Source: Peromyscus leucopus
Lineage: Eukaryota > Chordata > Mammalia > Rodentia > Cricetidae
Reading direction: 5' to 3'
DNA length: 64,000 nt
Assembly (NCBI RefSeq): GCF_004664715.2
Contig: NC_051072.1
Coordinates: 28,137,997 to 28,201,996 of the forward strand
Of this stretch, positions 1-11,990 are shown in pieces (position 1 is the stretch's first letter; each line of letters starts with the position of its first letter). The notes under the pieces are model-generated. The model saw only the letters and a program-made list of their open reading frames with translations. It was not told where the DNA came from and did no database searches. A program made the translations under genes and the position numbers.

Positions 1-498
1 CATTAAGAGGTAAGAAACAAAGATGCCATTGAATTTGATTTCTGCTGGCCATCCACTGCTGGGCATGTAACCTACACGCTTAAGGATACTTTGTCTCTCC
101 AGTGAGATTCCTTTGAAGAAAACCAACTTTTCATTTTAAAGTGATTATCAATTTGAGATAACTTCTGGTTTAGGGATGGGGGCATGTATTCACTTTTCCT
201 TTCAGCTCTAGGACCCCATCCGGTGCAGACTCATGCAGGCCTTGTGCACACTGCCTCAGTCTCTGTCAGTAAATATGCGTGACAATCCTGTTGATTTAGA
301 GGGTCTTGTTTTCTTGGTGTCCTCCATCCCCTCTGGCTCTTAGACTTTTTCTGCCTCCTCTTCTACAGGGATCTCTGCTCCTCACGGGCAGAGATTTGAT
401 AGAGGCTACATGTAGGGCTGAGTGTTCCAAGGTGTCTCACTCTGCATAGTGTCTTGATGTAAGTCCCTGTCTTGTTCCCTTCTATTGTATGAGGAAGC
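1..498 (-). mobile_element. Rodent L1 (LINE-1) 3' UTR fragment, distal part
   Basis: Read on the minus strand, this matches the remembered 3' untranslated region of rodent L1/Lx elements, including stretches ending in 'gatggccagcagaaatc' and 'agagccagaggggatgg'. The same module occurs in plus orientation at 35110-35785, where 'agagccagaggggtcaagg' is nearly identical. No ORF2 coding sequence is present. The fragment runs off the left edge of the window and is interrupted on its other side by an LTR; it resumes at 1004. Confidence 0.7.
493..498. repeat. Target-site duplication, left copy (solo LTR at 499)
   Basis: The 6-mer ggaagc at 493-498 is repeated exactly at 1004-1009 on the other side of the LTR. 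Confidence 0.8.
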
Positions 499-1003
499 TG
501 TTGTAGAATATTATTTTAAGATGTTTTACATTTGTTTATGTGGTGGAACATTTGTTTAGTGATGCAAAGATGTGTTGTGTTCTCTTATGTCACATTTGTT
601 TAACTCTGTGAAGCTGTGTTATTTTGCCTTCCTAAAACACCTGATTTCAACTAATAAAGAGCTAAATGGCCAATAGCAAGGCAGGAGAAAGGATAGGGGA
701 GGCTGGCAGGCAGAGAGAATAAATAGGAGAAAAAGAGAGGATGAAGGAGTGAGAAAAAAGGGGCCAGCCACACAGCCACACAGCCACACAATCAGCCATG
801 GAATAAGAATGAAAGTAAGATTACAGAAGTAAGAAAAGGTAAAAGCCCAGAGGCAAAAGGTAGATGGGATACATTAAGAAAAGCTGGTTAGAAATAAGCC
901 AAGCTAAGACTGGGCAATTATAAGAAAGAATAAGCCTCTGTGTGATTTATTCCGGAGCTGGGTGGCAGGCTCCCCAAAGAATGAAGAGTAAAATACAATA
1001 ACA
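499..1003 (+). mobile_element. Solo LTR of a class II-type endogenous retrovirus (subfamily A)
   Basis: A 505-bp element begins TGTTGTAG and ends CAATAACA, so it has the canonical TG...CA LTR ends. It is flanked by a perfect 6-bp direct repeat, ggaagc, at 493-498 and 1004-1009, as expected for integration of an ERV2/ERVK-type element. It carries AATAAA at 653-658. No internal retroviral sequence or second LTR is present, so it is a solo LTR left by LTR-LTR recombination. A truncated, inverted relative lies at 49164-49394. I associate this LTR with cricetid rodents from memory only. Confidence 0.8.
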
Positions 1004-1641
1004 GGAAGCCTCTCTGATGATGGCTATGCAAGGCACTGATCAACAAGTATAGCAGAATATCATTTGGAACCATTTTATACCTGTGTTCTTACAGAAGAAC
1101 AGTAGTATTTGGTTTTACCCCAAGTCCCTGGGCTATCTAGTCTCGGGTTCTCAGTCACCCAAGCAGTGTTGAGTATGAGTTCAATCTTGTGGAGTAGGCC
1201 TCAAGTCTAATCAGATATTGGTTGGTTACTCCCACAACCTTTGTGACACTATTACACTACCCTATCTTGCAGGTAGGACACCGGTGTAAATCAAAGGGTT
1301 TATAACTGGGTCAGGATTTATATTCTTCCTTTGGTAGCACACAGAGTACCTTCCTATATCAAAGGCAACAGCACATAGGCGTGAAAGCACAATGTAGGCA
1401 CAAGCTCTATTTCTCTATGTTCAATATGTATGTGAGCCTTGTCTTTAGCAATGGAGTCTTGTAGTCCGTTTATGGATAGCAACCTATGGTCATGGCAACA
1501 GCCTGGATTTTGGGGGAGAGTTTGATCAACAATTCAATTAAATGTAATCCATTCCCACCAGTACTGGAAACTTAATGGTGACAAGAGATGTCCAGTTGGG
1601 GCTCTGTTTCCCCCATTATTTGGCAATTTCTTTTAGATCAC
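1004..1641 (-). mobile_element. Rodent L1 3' UTR fragment, continued
   Basis: This continues the element at 1-498. On the minus strand it reads through 'ggtaaaaccaaatactac' and 'gatattctgctatact'; nearly the same words occur on the plus strand near 35170-35200. Removing the LTR and one 6-bp duplication rejoins the L1. The right side is broken again at about 1641 by an RMER1-like insertion, and L1 resumes at about 2321. Confidence 0.7.
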
Positions 1642-2320
1642 CATGGTATTTTGAATTTAATTGGCCCTCATAATCTCATAGGGAGTGGCACTATTAGGAG
1701 GTGTGGCTTTGTTGGAGTAGGTATGGCCTTGTTGGAGGAAATGTGTCACTGTGGGGGTGGGCTTTGAGGTTTCCTATGCTCAGGATGCCACCCGGTGTCT
1801 CAGTCGACTTCCTGTTGCCTGCAAGATGTAGGACTCTCAGCTATTTCTCTAGCACCATATCTGCCTACATGCTACCATGCTCCCTAAAATGATGATAATG
1901 GACTGAACCTCTGAAAGTATAAGCAAACCCCTCAATTAAGCATTTTCCTTATAAGTGGTCATGGTATCCTTTTACAGCAACAGAAACCCCAAAGAAGACA
2001 GAAATTGTTACCAGGGACTGGGTTATTACTATGATAGGCCTGACTATGTTTCTGTTTTGAGCAATATGGACTTTGAGTTTGGGTTAGGAAAGTAGTAGAA
2101 TGTTTTAAGCACTACTTAATGAGCCATACTAGTAGGAGTATGGAAGACAGTGGTGCTACTTTTCCAGCAGAACATCATCAGCCTGCATGCCAACATGTTC
2201 CCTGCCATGATGATAATGGACTGAACCTCTGAAACTGTTAGTAAGCCTTCTCAATTAAATGCTTTTCTTATAAGAGTTACCATGGTCATGGTGTCTCTTC
2301 ATTGGAAGAGAAACCCTAAC
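1642..2320 (-). mobile_element. RMER1-like rodent interspersed repeat inserted in L1
   Basis: The minus-strand sequence holds the hallmark words of the family: 'ccatgaccatggtaac' type starts, 'gttcagtccattatcatcat' type middles, and 'gtgacacatttcctccaaca' and 'agtgccactccctatgag' type ends. Two overlapping module copies (1645-1990 and about 2165-2320) are separated by 'gaagacagtggtgct'-type sequence, so the copy is internally rearranged. Flanking L1 words 'agatcacc' (left) and 'agatcatcacc' (right) look like a decayed target duplication. The RMER1 name is from memory. Confidence 0.6.
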
Positions 2321-2470
2321 AAAGATCATCACCTTCTCATATATATAACTTCTACTGTATTTAGTTTCCATACCACCCTTAAATGTCCCTTGATTTTAAC
2401 TGCCCCTCCTCATATCTCCTCCTCTTCCCCACTTGATGTTTCAGAGTCTTCTTCACAGCTTTGAATACTC
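2321..2470 (-). mobile_element. Rodent L1 3' UTR fragment, third piece
   Basis: Words such as 'tttccataccacccttaaatg' and 'cccctcctcatatctcctcc' continue the L1 3' UTR broken at 1641. The start of the L1 fragment fades into unassigned sequence near 2470. Confidence 0.55.
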
Positions 2471-3349
2471 CATTGTTAGCTAATGCCTCTACACAAGATT
2501 TAGTGTTTAATATCCTTCTGCAGAAGTAAGCCATTCATAGGAACATTGGAAATGTTGGATAAATGGGCATCAATACAGAGGATATTGTATCCAGACATTC
2601 TGAATGGGATGATGAGGATGAGAGTGAGGAAAGAAATACTTCAAACTAACAGACAGGCAAGCAATAATTTTCTAGATGCATGATTATCAGGAAATACTAT
2701 AGCAACAGCGTAGTCATATTTCTATGCCCTAGACAGCTGTTTTTTCTTATTAATCATGGTTGACTATCTGTTTACATCTATGAATGCTGCTGTAAGAGAC
2801 CTAAGTGGGAGAAGGACACATAAATGCTAAGACCAGAAGACCCTCCCCACTAGCCACCCCAATACTGTCAACTAAAAAAAAAAAAAAAGTTTCCTCAAAT
2901 CTCCAGAATTTAAATGAGCTATCTTGCTGTTCCCTTTATCTCCTGCACACTGTGTCTGTGTTGAGTACCCCAGGCAACTACAAGCTAGGGCATCTCTTCA
3001 TGGATACCAGCCTTCTGCTTAGTTGATGAAGCAAGAGGCAACTTTGGAGAGATAGCCCCACCACAGACAATGAGTCTGATAAATGCAAATTCCCTTATCA
3101 TCCATTTCTCTTCTTACTCTTTGAAAGAGTGAGGATATAAGGCAGGCACATTTTAACAAAAGCCTGTTTCATAGCTGATACTTCCTCTGTGTGGGCAGTA
3201 CCAGTGACTGGTAATTTATTCTAGAATTCCTACTGTCATGATGGTGGGAGAGGAAAAGGCAACTCAAAAATGCCTAATCACATGAGACGATCAGGGTCTG
3301 AAAATGAAGGCCTTCTTCTCTGGGAACTAGATCACAGATTGAAAGTGGT
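2471..3349. other. Unassigned unique sequence
   Basis: AT-rich sequence with a run of 15 A at 2874-2888. No repeat family, RNA gene or coding signal recognised. The run could be the tail of an old plus-strand retroposon, but no body is recognisable upstream. Confidence 0.4.
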
Positions 3350-3725
3350 GTCTTAGTCACTATTCTGTTGCTGTGAAGAGACACCATGACCAAGGCAATT
3401 CTTTTTTTTAAAAAAGCATTTAATCAGGGGCTTGCTTCCAGTATCAGAGATGAGTTCATTATCATCATGGCAGGAATCGTGGCAGACTGAAAGCATGGTG
3501 CTGCAGAAGTAGCCAAGAGCTACTTCTGATCCACATGTAGCAGGCAGAAAGAGACTGGGCCTATCATGGACTTTTGAAATCTCAAAGTCCCAGTGACATG
3601 CTTCCTCCAAAAAGTCCACACCATCTAATCCTAATTCTTCTAATCCTTTCAAAGAGTTCCACTCCCTGGTGACTAAGCATTCAACTATATGAGCCTATGG
3701 AGGACATTCTTACTTAAAGTACCTC
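3350..3725 (+). mobile_element. RMER1-like rodent interspersed repeat
   Basis: It contains 'tgctgtgaagagacaccatg', 'aaggcaattctt' and 'tcattatcatcatggcagg', and ends in 'gagcctatggaggacattct'. It is a moderately diverged, nearly full short-form copy of the family seen at 59640 and 47646. The 99-codon minus-strand open frame across it is incidental. Confidence 0.65.
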
Positions 3726-3890
3726 AGTGGAAAGGCTGGCCCAAAGAGTTCTTCCTTCTTTGTCCTGGTTCATCCTCTCCCCAGATTCAACATCACTAAC
3801 CTAGAAAGTGGGGGAAGCACGTTCATTGTAGAACCTTCATACTCTCTTGTGGAATGTAAATTTCAGTCTTTGATATATCCAAAAGTAGGG

Positions 3891-4035
3891 TGACTAGATC
3901 ATTTCATAGTTCTAGTTTGAGCTTTTTGAGGCATCTCCTTACTGATTTTCACAGTAGCTACACTAATTTATATTTCTCCATGCCCAACAGGGTTCCTTTT
4001 CCTCACATCCTTGTCAGCATTTGGGCTCTTTATTC
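3891..4035 (-). mobile_element. Old L1 ORF2 fragment
   Basis: The plus strand reads as the antisense of the 3' part of L1 ORF2: 'gattttcacagtagctacac', 'aatttatatttctcc', 'cctcacatccttgtcagcat'. The matching antisense in typical L1 is the well-known 'ctccacaccctctccagcat' region. About 145 bp survive, too diverged to subtype. Confidence 0.55.
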
Positions 4036-5934
4036 TGGGTTGCTGTGACATCTCTCCTTCTCCTGACTTCCTTCTCACCTTCAGTCTTGAGAAGACAAAG
4101 TGAAGTCTGGGAGGAAGCAAGGAATGTTTCTACTGCATAGCCAACCTACTCAGTTAAGTCTTAATACATGGTTCCTAATTGGCTATGTTAAACTGAAACC
4201 ATTCCTTAGTTTAGCATTGTGACTAGTCTCTAGGACTCTTGTAGGTGACACTTCTAGGAACTGTCCTGTTAATGTTCCTTTGGTGAGGATATTGATCTTC
4301 ATAGAAACACTACTTGCATCTCGATGCATGCAAAATTGATGGCTTTTGATTTTATCTCTACCTTTTGATTTCAAGCCAATCAACCATTACTACACAAACA
4401 GGGCGAATACATTCCAGGCCAACCCAGAAAGCATTTTTCTTTTGTGCCTTTGTAAAATTTTCTAGGTAACTAGTACTAATTTTCTATCCCTTAAACATGT
4501 ACCTAGATCTCAAAAAACGATAGGCAGGAGCAAAGGAGGTCAACCAAGCACTTCTCTCACCTCCTCTGCAGTGAGAAGATTTTTAGATACTTAAAAATTC
4601 TTAGCTGAGCATACATGGAGGTCTCCAGTGCACTGAGGTGAATTCCAGAGAAGCATGAAGCTCCCTAGACAGCCATATTTACAAAAGACCACATCCATTT
4701 TTGTTTCAGTCGATGCAGGAATGGAAGGAGATAGTAACATTTTTTAAAAAGTCAATTCTGACAGCTTAAACTCAAGGGGCATGTGAAAACCTAGACTTTA
4801 TTACAAATGCATAATAAAATGGCACAATTGATTTATATAAACATTACCTCTCTGGCAGTAACAAATATTCAGATATTAAAAACATTAACCTGAAGAGTGG
4901 CAATAAATTACCTTTAGAGGGACATGTTGTGTTCTCTCTTAAAGCATTGGTAAAACCATGCCATCCGCTATCTAATCTAATAACATACACACAGACTCTG
5001 CCCCACATACATTTAAACTAATTTTGGAGGGTATGAGAAGCTTTTCTTCCAAACAATCAGTCGATAAGATTCCACTCCGAGAATCATCAGCATCCATAAA
5101 GAGCTGCTCACTTTTTTTTTTTTCGACTCAAGTTCTAGATATTTATAGAGCAAAGCAAGGGCTCATTGCTTAACTAGAGAGCTGTTCTTAAATCCTGTTT
5201 TGCCTTTCTCTTTTAACTCTTTCAAGTGAAAATCAACTACCCATTCAGGTTATGTTCACACATATGCATTATGTGCTTAGATTTATGTTTATTTATCAAA
5301 TACAAAAATTAAAAGCCAAGGTTTTTTTTTATGCCATCGCATTGTTTAATGAACCAAGATTTAAAAAAAAAAAAAAAAAGAGGATGCAGAGTTCTGCGGA
5401 ATGACACAAAGAAAGTGGCTTGTGGGTTCCTATGAAGTACAGATGTGTTAAAAGGGTAGTGGGATATGGCAAAGGGAACCACTGCAAGTGACTGGCTATC
5501 TGGAACAAGTCTATGGGCGCATGGTATGAGACAGCAGAGATAGATAGCAAGGGGTTTAGGAGAAAACAAGAAAAGAAAAGAAAAGAAAAGAAACTGGGAA
5601 ACTAAAGTAAGCACATAAACTAAGCATACCAAGGACAGATACTGTGTGGGCACAGTGGTCACAAAGCAGAAAAAATAAAAAGAGAGTAAAAGGTAAAGAT
5701 CAATGCTGAAATGCTTTTGATAAAAGACTTTATTCAAAGAGCTGAATAAATGAAATCTAATTTTTTTTTTCAATTCACTCGAAATATGAAGCTTCCTTTA
5801 TGGTCTTGTCAGAGACCAATGTTACTCTAAAAGATTCTGTCCTTTGTTAAGAAGAGTCTATAGTAGAAAAATTGATCCAATAAAATATTATCAGTAAAAC
5901 CCTAGGTTAGTTACTTTCCTCATACCTGAGAAAA
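4036..5934. other. Unassigned sequence with homopolymer runs
   Basis: No gene or repeat family recognised. It contains a T run at 5112-5124, an A run at 5363-5379 and an (AAAAG)n tract at about 5566-5594. The 154-codon minus-strand frame at 5309-5773 is low-complexity (poly-F/L from A-rich DNA) and not credible as a gene. Confidence 0.45.
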
Positions 5935-6360
5935 GCGACTTAAGGAAGAGGCAGTTTTGACTCACAGTTTGAGAGGAGACAGTTTATCATGCTGAAGAAG
6001 GCGGAGCACTGAGAGCATAAGGAAACAGGTCACACTGTGTCTGCACGCAGGAAGCAGAGACATCAATGCTGGTCCTCAGCTGGCTTCTTTTTTACCCCAT
6101 TTTGCTCAGCCTGGCACTTGCCTATGAACTGGTGCTGCACACAGTTCATAGTGGGCCTTTCCTCCTTGCTTAAACCTCGGTAGAAATGCTCTTACGGATG
6201 TGAATGCTGATGCTCAGCTGAATTATTTTATTAGCCCCACCCTTTTTTATTCAGCCTAGGACTTGTATAATATGATGCTACCCACACTTACAGAGGGTCT
6301 TCCTTTCTTGGTCAAACCTCTCTGGAAAAACCCTCACAGACATGGCCAAAGGTGAATATC
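5935..6360 (+). mobile_element. RMER1-like repeat with a tandemly duplicated module
   Basis: Words include 'gactcacagtttgaga', 'caggaagcagagacatcaat', 'ttattcagcctaggactt' and 'ctcacagacatggcc', typical of the subfamily whose full form begins 'ctgctgtgataaaatacc'. The stretch from 'aatgctg...ctcagct' to 'ctcttacggatg/ctcacagacatg' appears twice in a row (6062-6200 and 6201-6350), so one module of about 140 bp has been duplicated. Confidence 0.55.
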
Positions 6361-7795
6361 TTCCTGGTTGATTCCAAGCCCAGTCAAGCTGACGGTGAAG
6401 ATTAACCATCATAAACCCAACTGAACACTGTGGTGATGGCGAAAGCAGACCAGAGTGAGTCTCTGGTTGGAAAACATGAGACTCAATGTGTTTGTAAGAA
6501 TTCACGCTCTGCTTATTAAACATGCTGGAAAAATATAATCTAAATATGACCGAGATTTTACAAATCAATCAGTTCAGCAGAAACATCTTATGGAGAAGAG
6601 AAATATTTTCTCAGCAAGGATTTTTGTGGACTAAAAATGTAAATCTCAAAAGATGAGAGGATGCTCTCAGATTTGCTAAAGCAATCAGGATTCTCCAGCA
6701 ATAAGTGGATGACTAAAAATTATTCCAAACTCTTAGTCTAAAAGTTCATAGGCTTTAATAGTATGTAATTTCAGCGTAAGTGTTTTCATAAAGAATTCTA
6801 GAGTAGAGATGGTACTTCTGATATAGGCATGGCTCTGATATATAATGACATCTGGTGGCCATATACCTAAATTGAAGGTTCTATATTTTAGAGAACTGAT
6901 TACATTGTTTCACAAATTTAAATAATACTAAAAACTAAAATAAAAATTTAAATAGCAGTAAATGTATTAAAATCCTAAAGACAAATTTCCCATACATGGT
7001 CCCTCAAAAAAAAAAAAGTTTCCTTAAAGCCCCATTTTGAGTGGCCCAGTTCAGAAGTAATCTAAAATCTTACTCAGTATTCAGTAGGATTCCATATTAG
7101 TCAATCCAACCTTCAGAAAATGGTGTTGGCTCAAGCTGTGAGAACTAGAAAAGAAAATATGCACTTGGAATATGTCTTTATCACAGTGAGTCACTGGCCT
7201 TTTCAGGGAGGAAGTATGTGTTAGTCAATGTGCCTTTTATCAATTGGTTGGTCTTTCCATAAATGCCGTCATGTTGAAGACAGCCTTGGCTTTGCTGTTG
7301 GGCAAATGGTAGTAGCCGCCCCTCGATTCGACCTGTTGAGTAAAAGCCCTTGTCCTGATCCTAGTGATAGCATCATTACCTTCTACCATGACAAACCTGC
7401 ACAGAGTCTCTGAAAGGTTGTTTGGTGTCTCCTGAGTGGTTAATGTTCTCTTGGGTAAGATAGGAAGGTCTTTATCCTTCATTTCTCACTCCCATGAGTC
7501 CAGCTATATCTCCCTGTCTAACTGACTTGTCCTCAATCTTCCTGACACTGTTTTGGGCCCTGTTCAACTGGAATAGCCATTGGCACTTCTCCTTTCATAT
7601 AAAACAAGTCATCTGGTTTTGCTCAGGATAATTTCCCTGCTTAACAAATCTTAAATTCCCTGTAGTCCACCATTTTCAGTTTTTGTCCACATGCCAAGTC
7701 ACTCATCGATAATCCAGGCCTGGTCTTTGTGCCTTCCTTCATTAGCTTCTTTTTAATGGATACCACTAGTGGTCATAGGTGTGAACTAACAATAG
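6361..7795. other. Unassigned unique sequence
   Basis: AT-rich, with an A run near 7008-7018. No repeat family or coding signal recognised; open frames are short and mutually incompatible. Confidence 0.4.
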
Positions 7796-8018
7796 GCATG
7801 GAAAAGTGAACAGTGGAAAGTCCACAAGGCCTCAACCTGCACAAAGAACTACAGCAACTAAGGAATGCTCAGAGTGGGAGAAATAGTCTTCCCCAGAGAA
7901 GAGCACACCAACTGGTTATCCAGTACCAAATGGTCAGCCATGAAAACACATATACAAGTAACATTATGCAGACTAGCCAGGATGTATTTATATATTTAGG
8001 AATAGATATGTATGTATG

Positions 8019-8078
<60 letters not shown>

Positions 8079-8215
8079 CAATTAATGAAAGATGAGATCA
8101 TGAATTTGAAAGAAAGTAAGAAGGGAAATAGGAAAGTTTGTTGGGGTGATATAAATAGAAAGGAGGAAATTATGTAATTATATTATAACCTCAAAAATAA
8201 AAAAAAATACTTTTT
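7796..8215 (+). mobile_element. Rodent L1 3' UTR end with internal microsatellite
   Basis: It contains 'ccaaatggtcagccatgaaa', 'caagtaacattatgcagact', 'ttaatgaaagatgagatcat' and ends in 'gtaattatattataacctc' followed by an A-rich tail. These are the terminal few hundred bases of a rodent L1 (Lx-like) 3' UTR, ending in its poly(A). The TATG/TA/TG tract inside it lies where this UTR family often has simple repeats. Confidence 0.75.
8006..8073 (+). repeat. Compound (TATG)n(TA)n(TG)n microsatellite
   Basis: A continuous TATG, TA, then about 20 TG units, inside the L1 3' UTR at 7796-8215. Confidence 0.95.
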
Positions 8216-8685
8216 TAAAAAAATAACACTGGAATTAGTAGGGTTAAGTCCCTTATATTTTAGTGGTGTTACCAATTTCTACACTTCCTCCTGAAAGATA
8301 ATAGTTCTTTTTTTTTTTTTTACTATTTTTCAGATGGTTAAAGGGAAGGTCTACTTAGGTTTTCTCAATATAATAGTTCTTGCTATAGAGGCCAAGGAAT
8401 TAATGGATAATAAAAATATGTAAATGAAGTACATACCAGTCAATACCTCAACCTAGTCAAGATACTTTGAGCCAGATCTTGGCTAAGTGACAATTTATTA
8501 AATATATTACCTGCCCTCCATATGGCTCTCCTCTAATAGGAACAGTAACTATGCCACTTCAGTTACACAATAAGCAATATCAAGTTTAACAATGTGGATT
8601 TAAATCCAAAAGTTCTCAAATGTTTTAAGTACTTCATTTTCCTTAGACTCTTTAAAAGTGGCTGTAGATCCCTTTGGGCAAGAAC

Positions 8686-8688
<3 letters not shown>
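8216..8688. other. Unassigned sequence
   Basis: Nothing recognised apart from a T run near 8307-8321. Confidence 0.4.

Positions 8689-8761
<73 letters not shown>
8689..8761 (+). repeat. (TC)n microsatellite, about 36 units
   Basis: Uninterrupted TC from 8689 to 8760. It is one of the longest pure dinucleotide arrays in the window. Confidence 0.97.
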
Positions 8762-8762
<1 letters not shown>

Positions 8763-9465
8763 AGTGGTGAAGGATCTAGTCACCCAAAGAGCCTAATACT
8801 CTGTCAGTTGATGCATTTTCCTCTGCTGCCTTTGTTTCTTTGCTCTGTTTATTTTTACACAGACTATGGTGCCCAGGCCTATCTTGAACACTAAGGTTCA
8901 AATGATTCCACTACTTCTCAAGCTCTGGACTCCAGAGGAGCACCATACACCTAGTCAACAGGTTTTGCATTTCCTTCCATCATTTTCAGCTATCTGAGGT
9001 CCAAAAGCTGGACAAGGGGTCATGGCATTTTATTTGGACAGCTGCCATCAGTTTCTTAATCACCTGTCCTAGGTTTACTGGAATTCAATGGAAAGAATAG
9101 GTAGCTAAATACCTTTCCTTAAATGATGTCATGCTTCATAAACAAGTTCCAGGGCTCACTCTTGCTATTCATCACAGTCACTTTATCCATTTTGAATCTC
9201 ATACGTAAGGGCTTAGTCCAAGCCTCATGTTTTGGAACCTTAACACTCTTATTGGTATCATCAAACGCAGTTTTGCATCATCATCTCTTACTGTTAACAT
9301 GACAGAAAGGAGAGGCTATGTTCCTCAGTGGTGCTAATATCCATCTCAGCAACATAGCTCTCATTGTGTTAGTAAATGGAAAAATCAACAGATCTTCCTT
9401 TGTTATTATTAACTATGTTATTAGGAGTCAGTCTAGTAACTGTTCTTCAGAAAAACAGAATCAGC
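8762..9465. other. Unassigned unique sequence
   Basis: No repeat or gene recognised between the TC and GA arrays. Confidence 0.4.

Positions 9466-9467
<2 letters not shown>

Positions 9468-9504
<37 letters not shown>
9468..9504 (+). repeat. (GA)n microsatellite
   Basis: About 18 uninterrupted AG units. Confidence 0.95.
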
Positions 9505-9506
<2 letters not shown>

Positions 9507-11180
9507 AGCCTAAGCCTTATTCAAGGAAGCTAGCAAGCCCAAAACTTGCAAGGTAAGTCGGCAAACAGCTTAGATTTGCAGTTCAAGTTCACAGTTTGCT
9601 GGTAAAATTCCCCGTGCCTCAAGAAATACTAGCCACTTCTCTCTTAAGACCTTCAATTGATTGGATGGGCACAGTCTAATGTATTATGGTTATAAATCAA
9701 CTCAAGTGCTAATTTCATTGAAAACTGCCATTGCAGCTACATCTAGATTTGGTACAATTAACCATTAAACAGTCTACTGTAGCATGCCAGCATGCCATTT
9801 CTAGGAGTCCATGGATCTCATTTCCCATTATCTACCAAAGCAATTTCAACAAACCACATGGTGTAGACTATAGTTTTCCATGAGCTTCTAAGTTTTATCA
9901 TAGCTGTATCTCAGTACCATATCCCTTACAAGTGTATTAAATCTACTCCTTGAAGACTATTTCCATAGCAACCCTCTCTTCATTTTTTAATGTGTTCTGT
10001 CACTTTTTAAACATCACCTCTGTATGTATCCTTCTGGTTTATTCAAGTACATTTTAACTAGGTGCTACAGCTCTTTCTGAGTTTATTTCTTTTCCTCCTC
10101 TAACAGAACTCTAGCATAACACTGGCAAGGTCATATTGTGTTCTAATCCTTGCTGTTTGTTTTAGAGCCACACGGAGTTTAAAAGACGTTTCTGCAAGTC
10201 CACAATGTTCAGAAGAATCTGGAAGTATATGTCCAAAATTCATGATTTTGGAGATTATCAACCCTGGAATCCTTATTCCACAAACCAGTGTTCCATTACT
10301 TCTCAGTCAGAGTCCTGATTTTAGCTAAGCAAATGTTCAATATTAAAAATGTGACTTTATTCTTTTTTGAGCTAGCCTGCTCTTTCTGCTTTAATACTTG
10401 GTATGAGTTTCATGTCTATTTTGAAGGTTCTATTTTATTTATTTGCTAGTTATTTTTGTTTTATATTCAGTAGAAGAAATGGAAGTTCTTTTATTTGCTA
10501 CCAAGGAGACTTTCTGGTTTTCACACTTAAACTTTGATGTTAATTAATCAGTTTCTCTTTTCTCCTTTTTTCCAGAACATCAGTTTCCCCAGCAGTAGCC
10601 TCCAACTCCACAGTGTTTATAATTACTCAAAAGCTTGATTCACTGTATTTAACAAAGCACTTTCTTTTTACCTGCTTACTCTCTTGGCTCAGCACTGATG
10701 TAAGTTTCAGTATCTATACTTCCATTTTATACCAAGAGTATCCAGTATTTACTAATACTAGGGAGTTCTCATTGCTAGGTGGCTGTAGTATCCAGTTCCA
10801 AAAATCCCATCAGACTGTGTACTTTCCTAGAATATTAATACCACTGTGGTGGCTTGAACATCTCAATGATAGAATCTGAACTAACATGTGGGGAAGAATC
10901 TTGAGATCAACCCCAATAATAGAAAAGAATCAAAATCATCAAAGAGAAACTGAAACTCAATACTGACCAGAAAAAGGCCTCAGCTATCTCTACACAGCTG
11001 TTATGAACTTTCAGAATGATCCTAAGACTGGGAAAGGTGAATGGGGTGCTTTCCCCTGAATTAGGTAAGAGCAGAGAGAAGATTTAAACTTACAAGTTTT
11101 GGTTTCAGCTAAATCAATGGGTTTTCAACTGAAAATACCTCCAACCAATAGGGTAATGAATTCTTACTCTTAAATGGGTA
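9505..11180. other. Unassigned sequence, possible old interspersed repeat at its start
   Basis: Sequence around 9420-9780 ('gttcttcagaaaaacagaat', a GA tract, then 'ccttcaattgattggatg') resembles a common old mammalian repeat that carries a simple-repeat tract, but I cannot name it. The rest is AT-rich with no recognised feature. Confidence 0.3.
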
Positions 11181-11485
11181 TCTTAGTTAGACTTTTATTG
11201 CTGTGAAGAGACACCATGACCATGGCAACTCTTATAAGGAAAACATTAAATTTGTTCTGGCTTATAGTTTCAGAAGTTTACAGCAGAAGGAAACTGTGTG
11301 TCATACTAGGCCTAGCATGAGCATATATGACCTCAAACCCACCTCCACAGTGACACACTTCATCTAATGAGGCCACACTTACTCTAACAAGGTCACACCT
11401 CGTAATAGTGCCACTCCCTTATGAGCTAAGCATTAAAACACCCGAATCCATGGGGTCCCTATCTATTCAAACCACCACAATGGGA
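11181..11485 (+). mobile_element. RMER1-like rodent interspersed repeat
   Basis: Near-canonical words: 'gctgtgaagagacaccatga', 'catggcaactcttataagg', 'tagtgccactcccttatgag'. It ends at about 11485 with 'attcaaaccaccaca'. It has a 3'-side deletion relative to 59640-60008. Confidence 0.7.
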
Positions 11486-11889
11486 ATCAGAATAACACAT
11501 GATGGGGTCAAACACAAATACTTGTGTTTACCAATAGCCTTTAGGATTTACATATCTTGACTCTATTCTCCCTCCATTCTGGTGTTCTTCTAATTCAACC
11601 CAACTGTATATTAAAAGCTTCTTATATATAAGGTACTGTTAGAAGCCAATATGGTGTTAGAGCCTGTTATCTATAAGCATAACATGAATCTGAAAATTAA
11701 AGACTATTAGAGAATTAAGTGAAGCCTCATTTAAAAAAAGATACCATTTGATTGAGTTAAACATTTCTGACTTGTGATGTTAGAATAAAATATTTCATAA
11801 TGTAGTATCGAGGAGCTAGGAGAATGGCAATGAATACTAACAGTTATGACCTGGGAATACAACTAAGCTGGGAAAATGGATACCTAACA
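11486..11889. other. Unassigned AT-rich sequence
   Basis: Nothing recognised. Confidence 0.4.
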
Positions 11890-11990
11890 TATATGAAGTC
11901 CTAGGCTTGATCTCCAGCACCACATAAAACTGGGTGCCATGACACATACCTGTAATTACTATGCTTGGGAAGTTCAAGGTCATCCTCTCC
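11890..11990 (+). mobile_element. B4-type SINE, left part
   Basis: 'cttgatctccagcaccacat', 'tgacacatacctgtaattac' and 'gaagttcaaggtcatcct' are the ID-like head and B1-like middle of a rodent B4 element. It breaks off at about 11985; a B1/B4-like tail ('accctggcaacatgcaacc', 'ctgtctcaaacacac') resumes at about 12440. Confidence 0.55.

Noticed and set aside
5309..5773. 154-codon minus-strand open frame
   Set aside because: Low-complexity, hydrophobic Phe/Leu-rich translation of A-rich DNA with homopolymer runs; no conserved domain.
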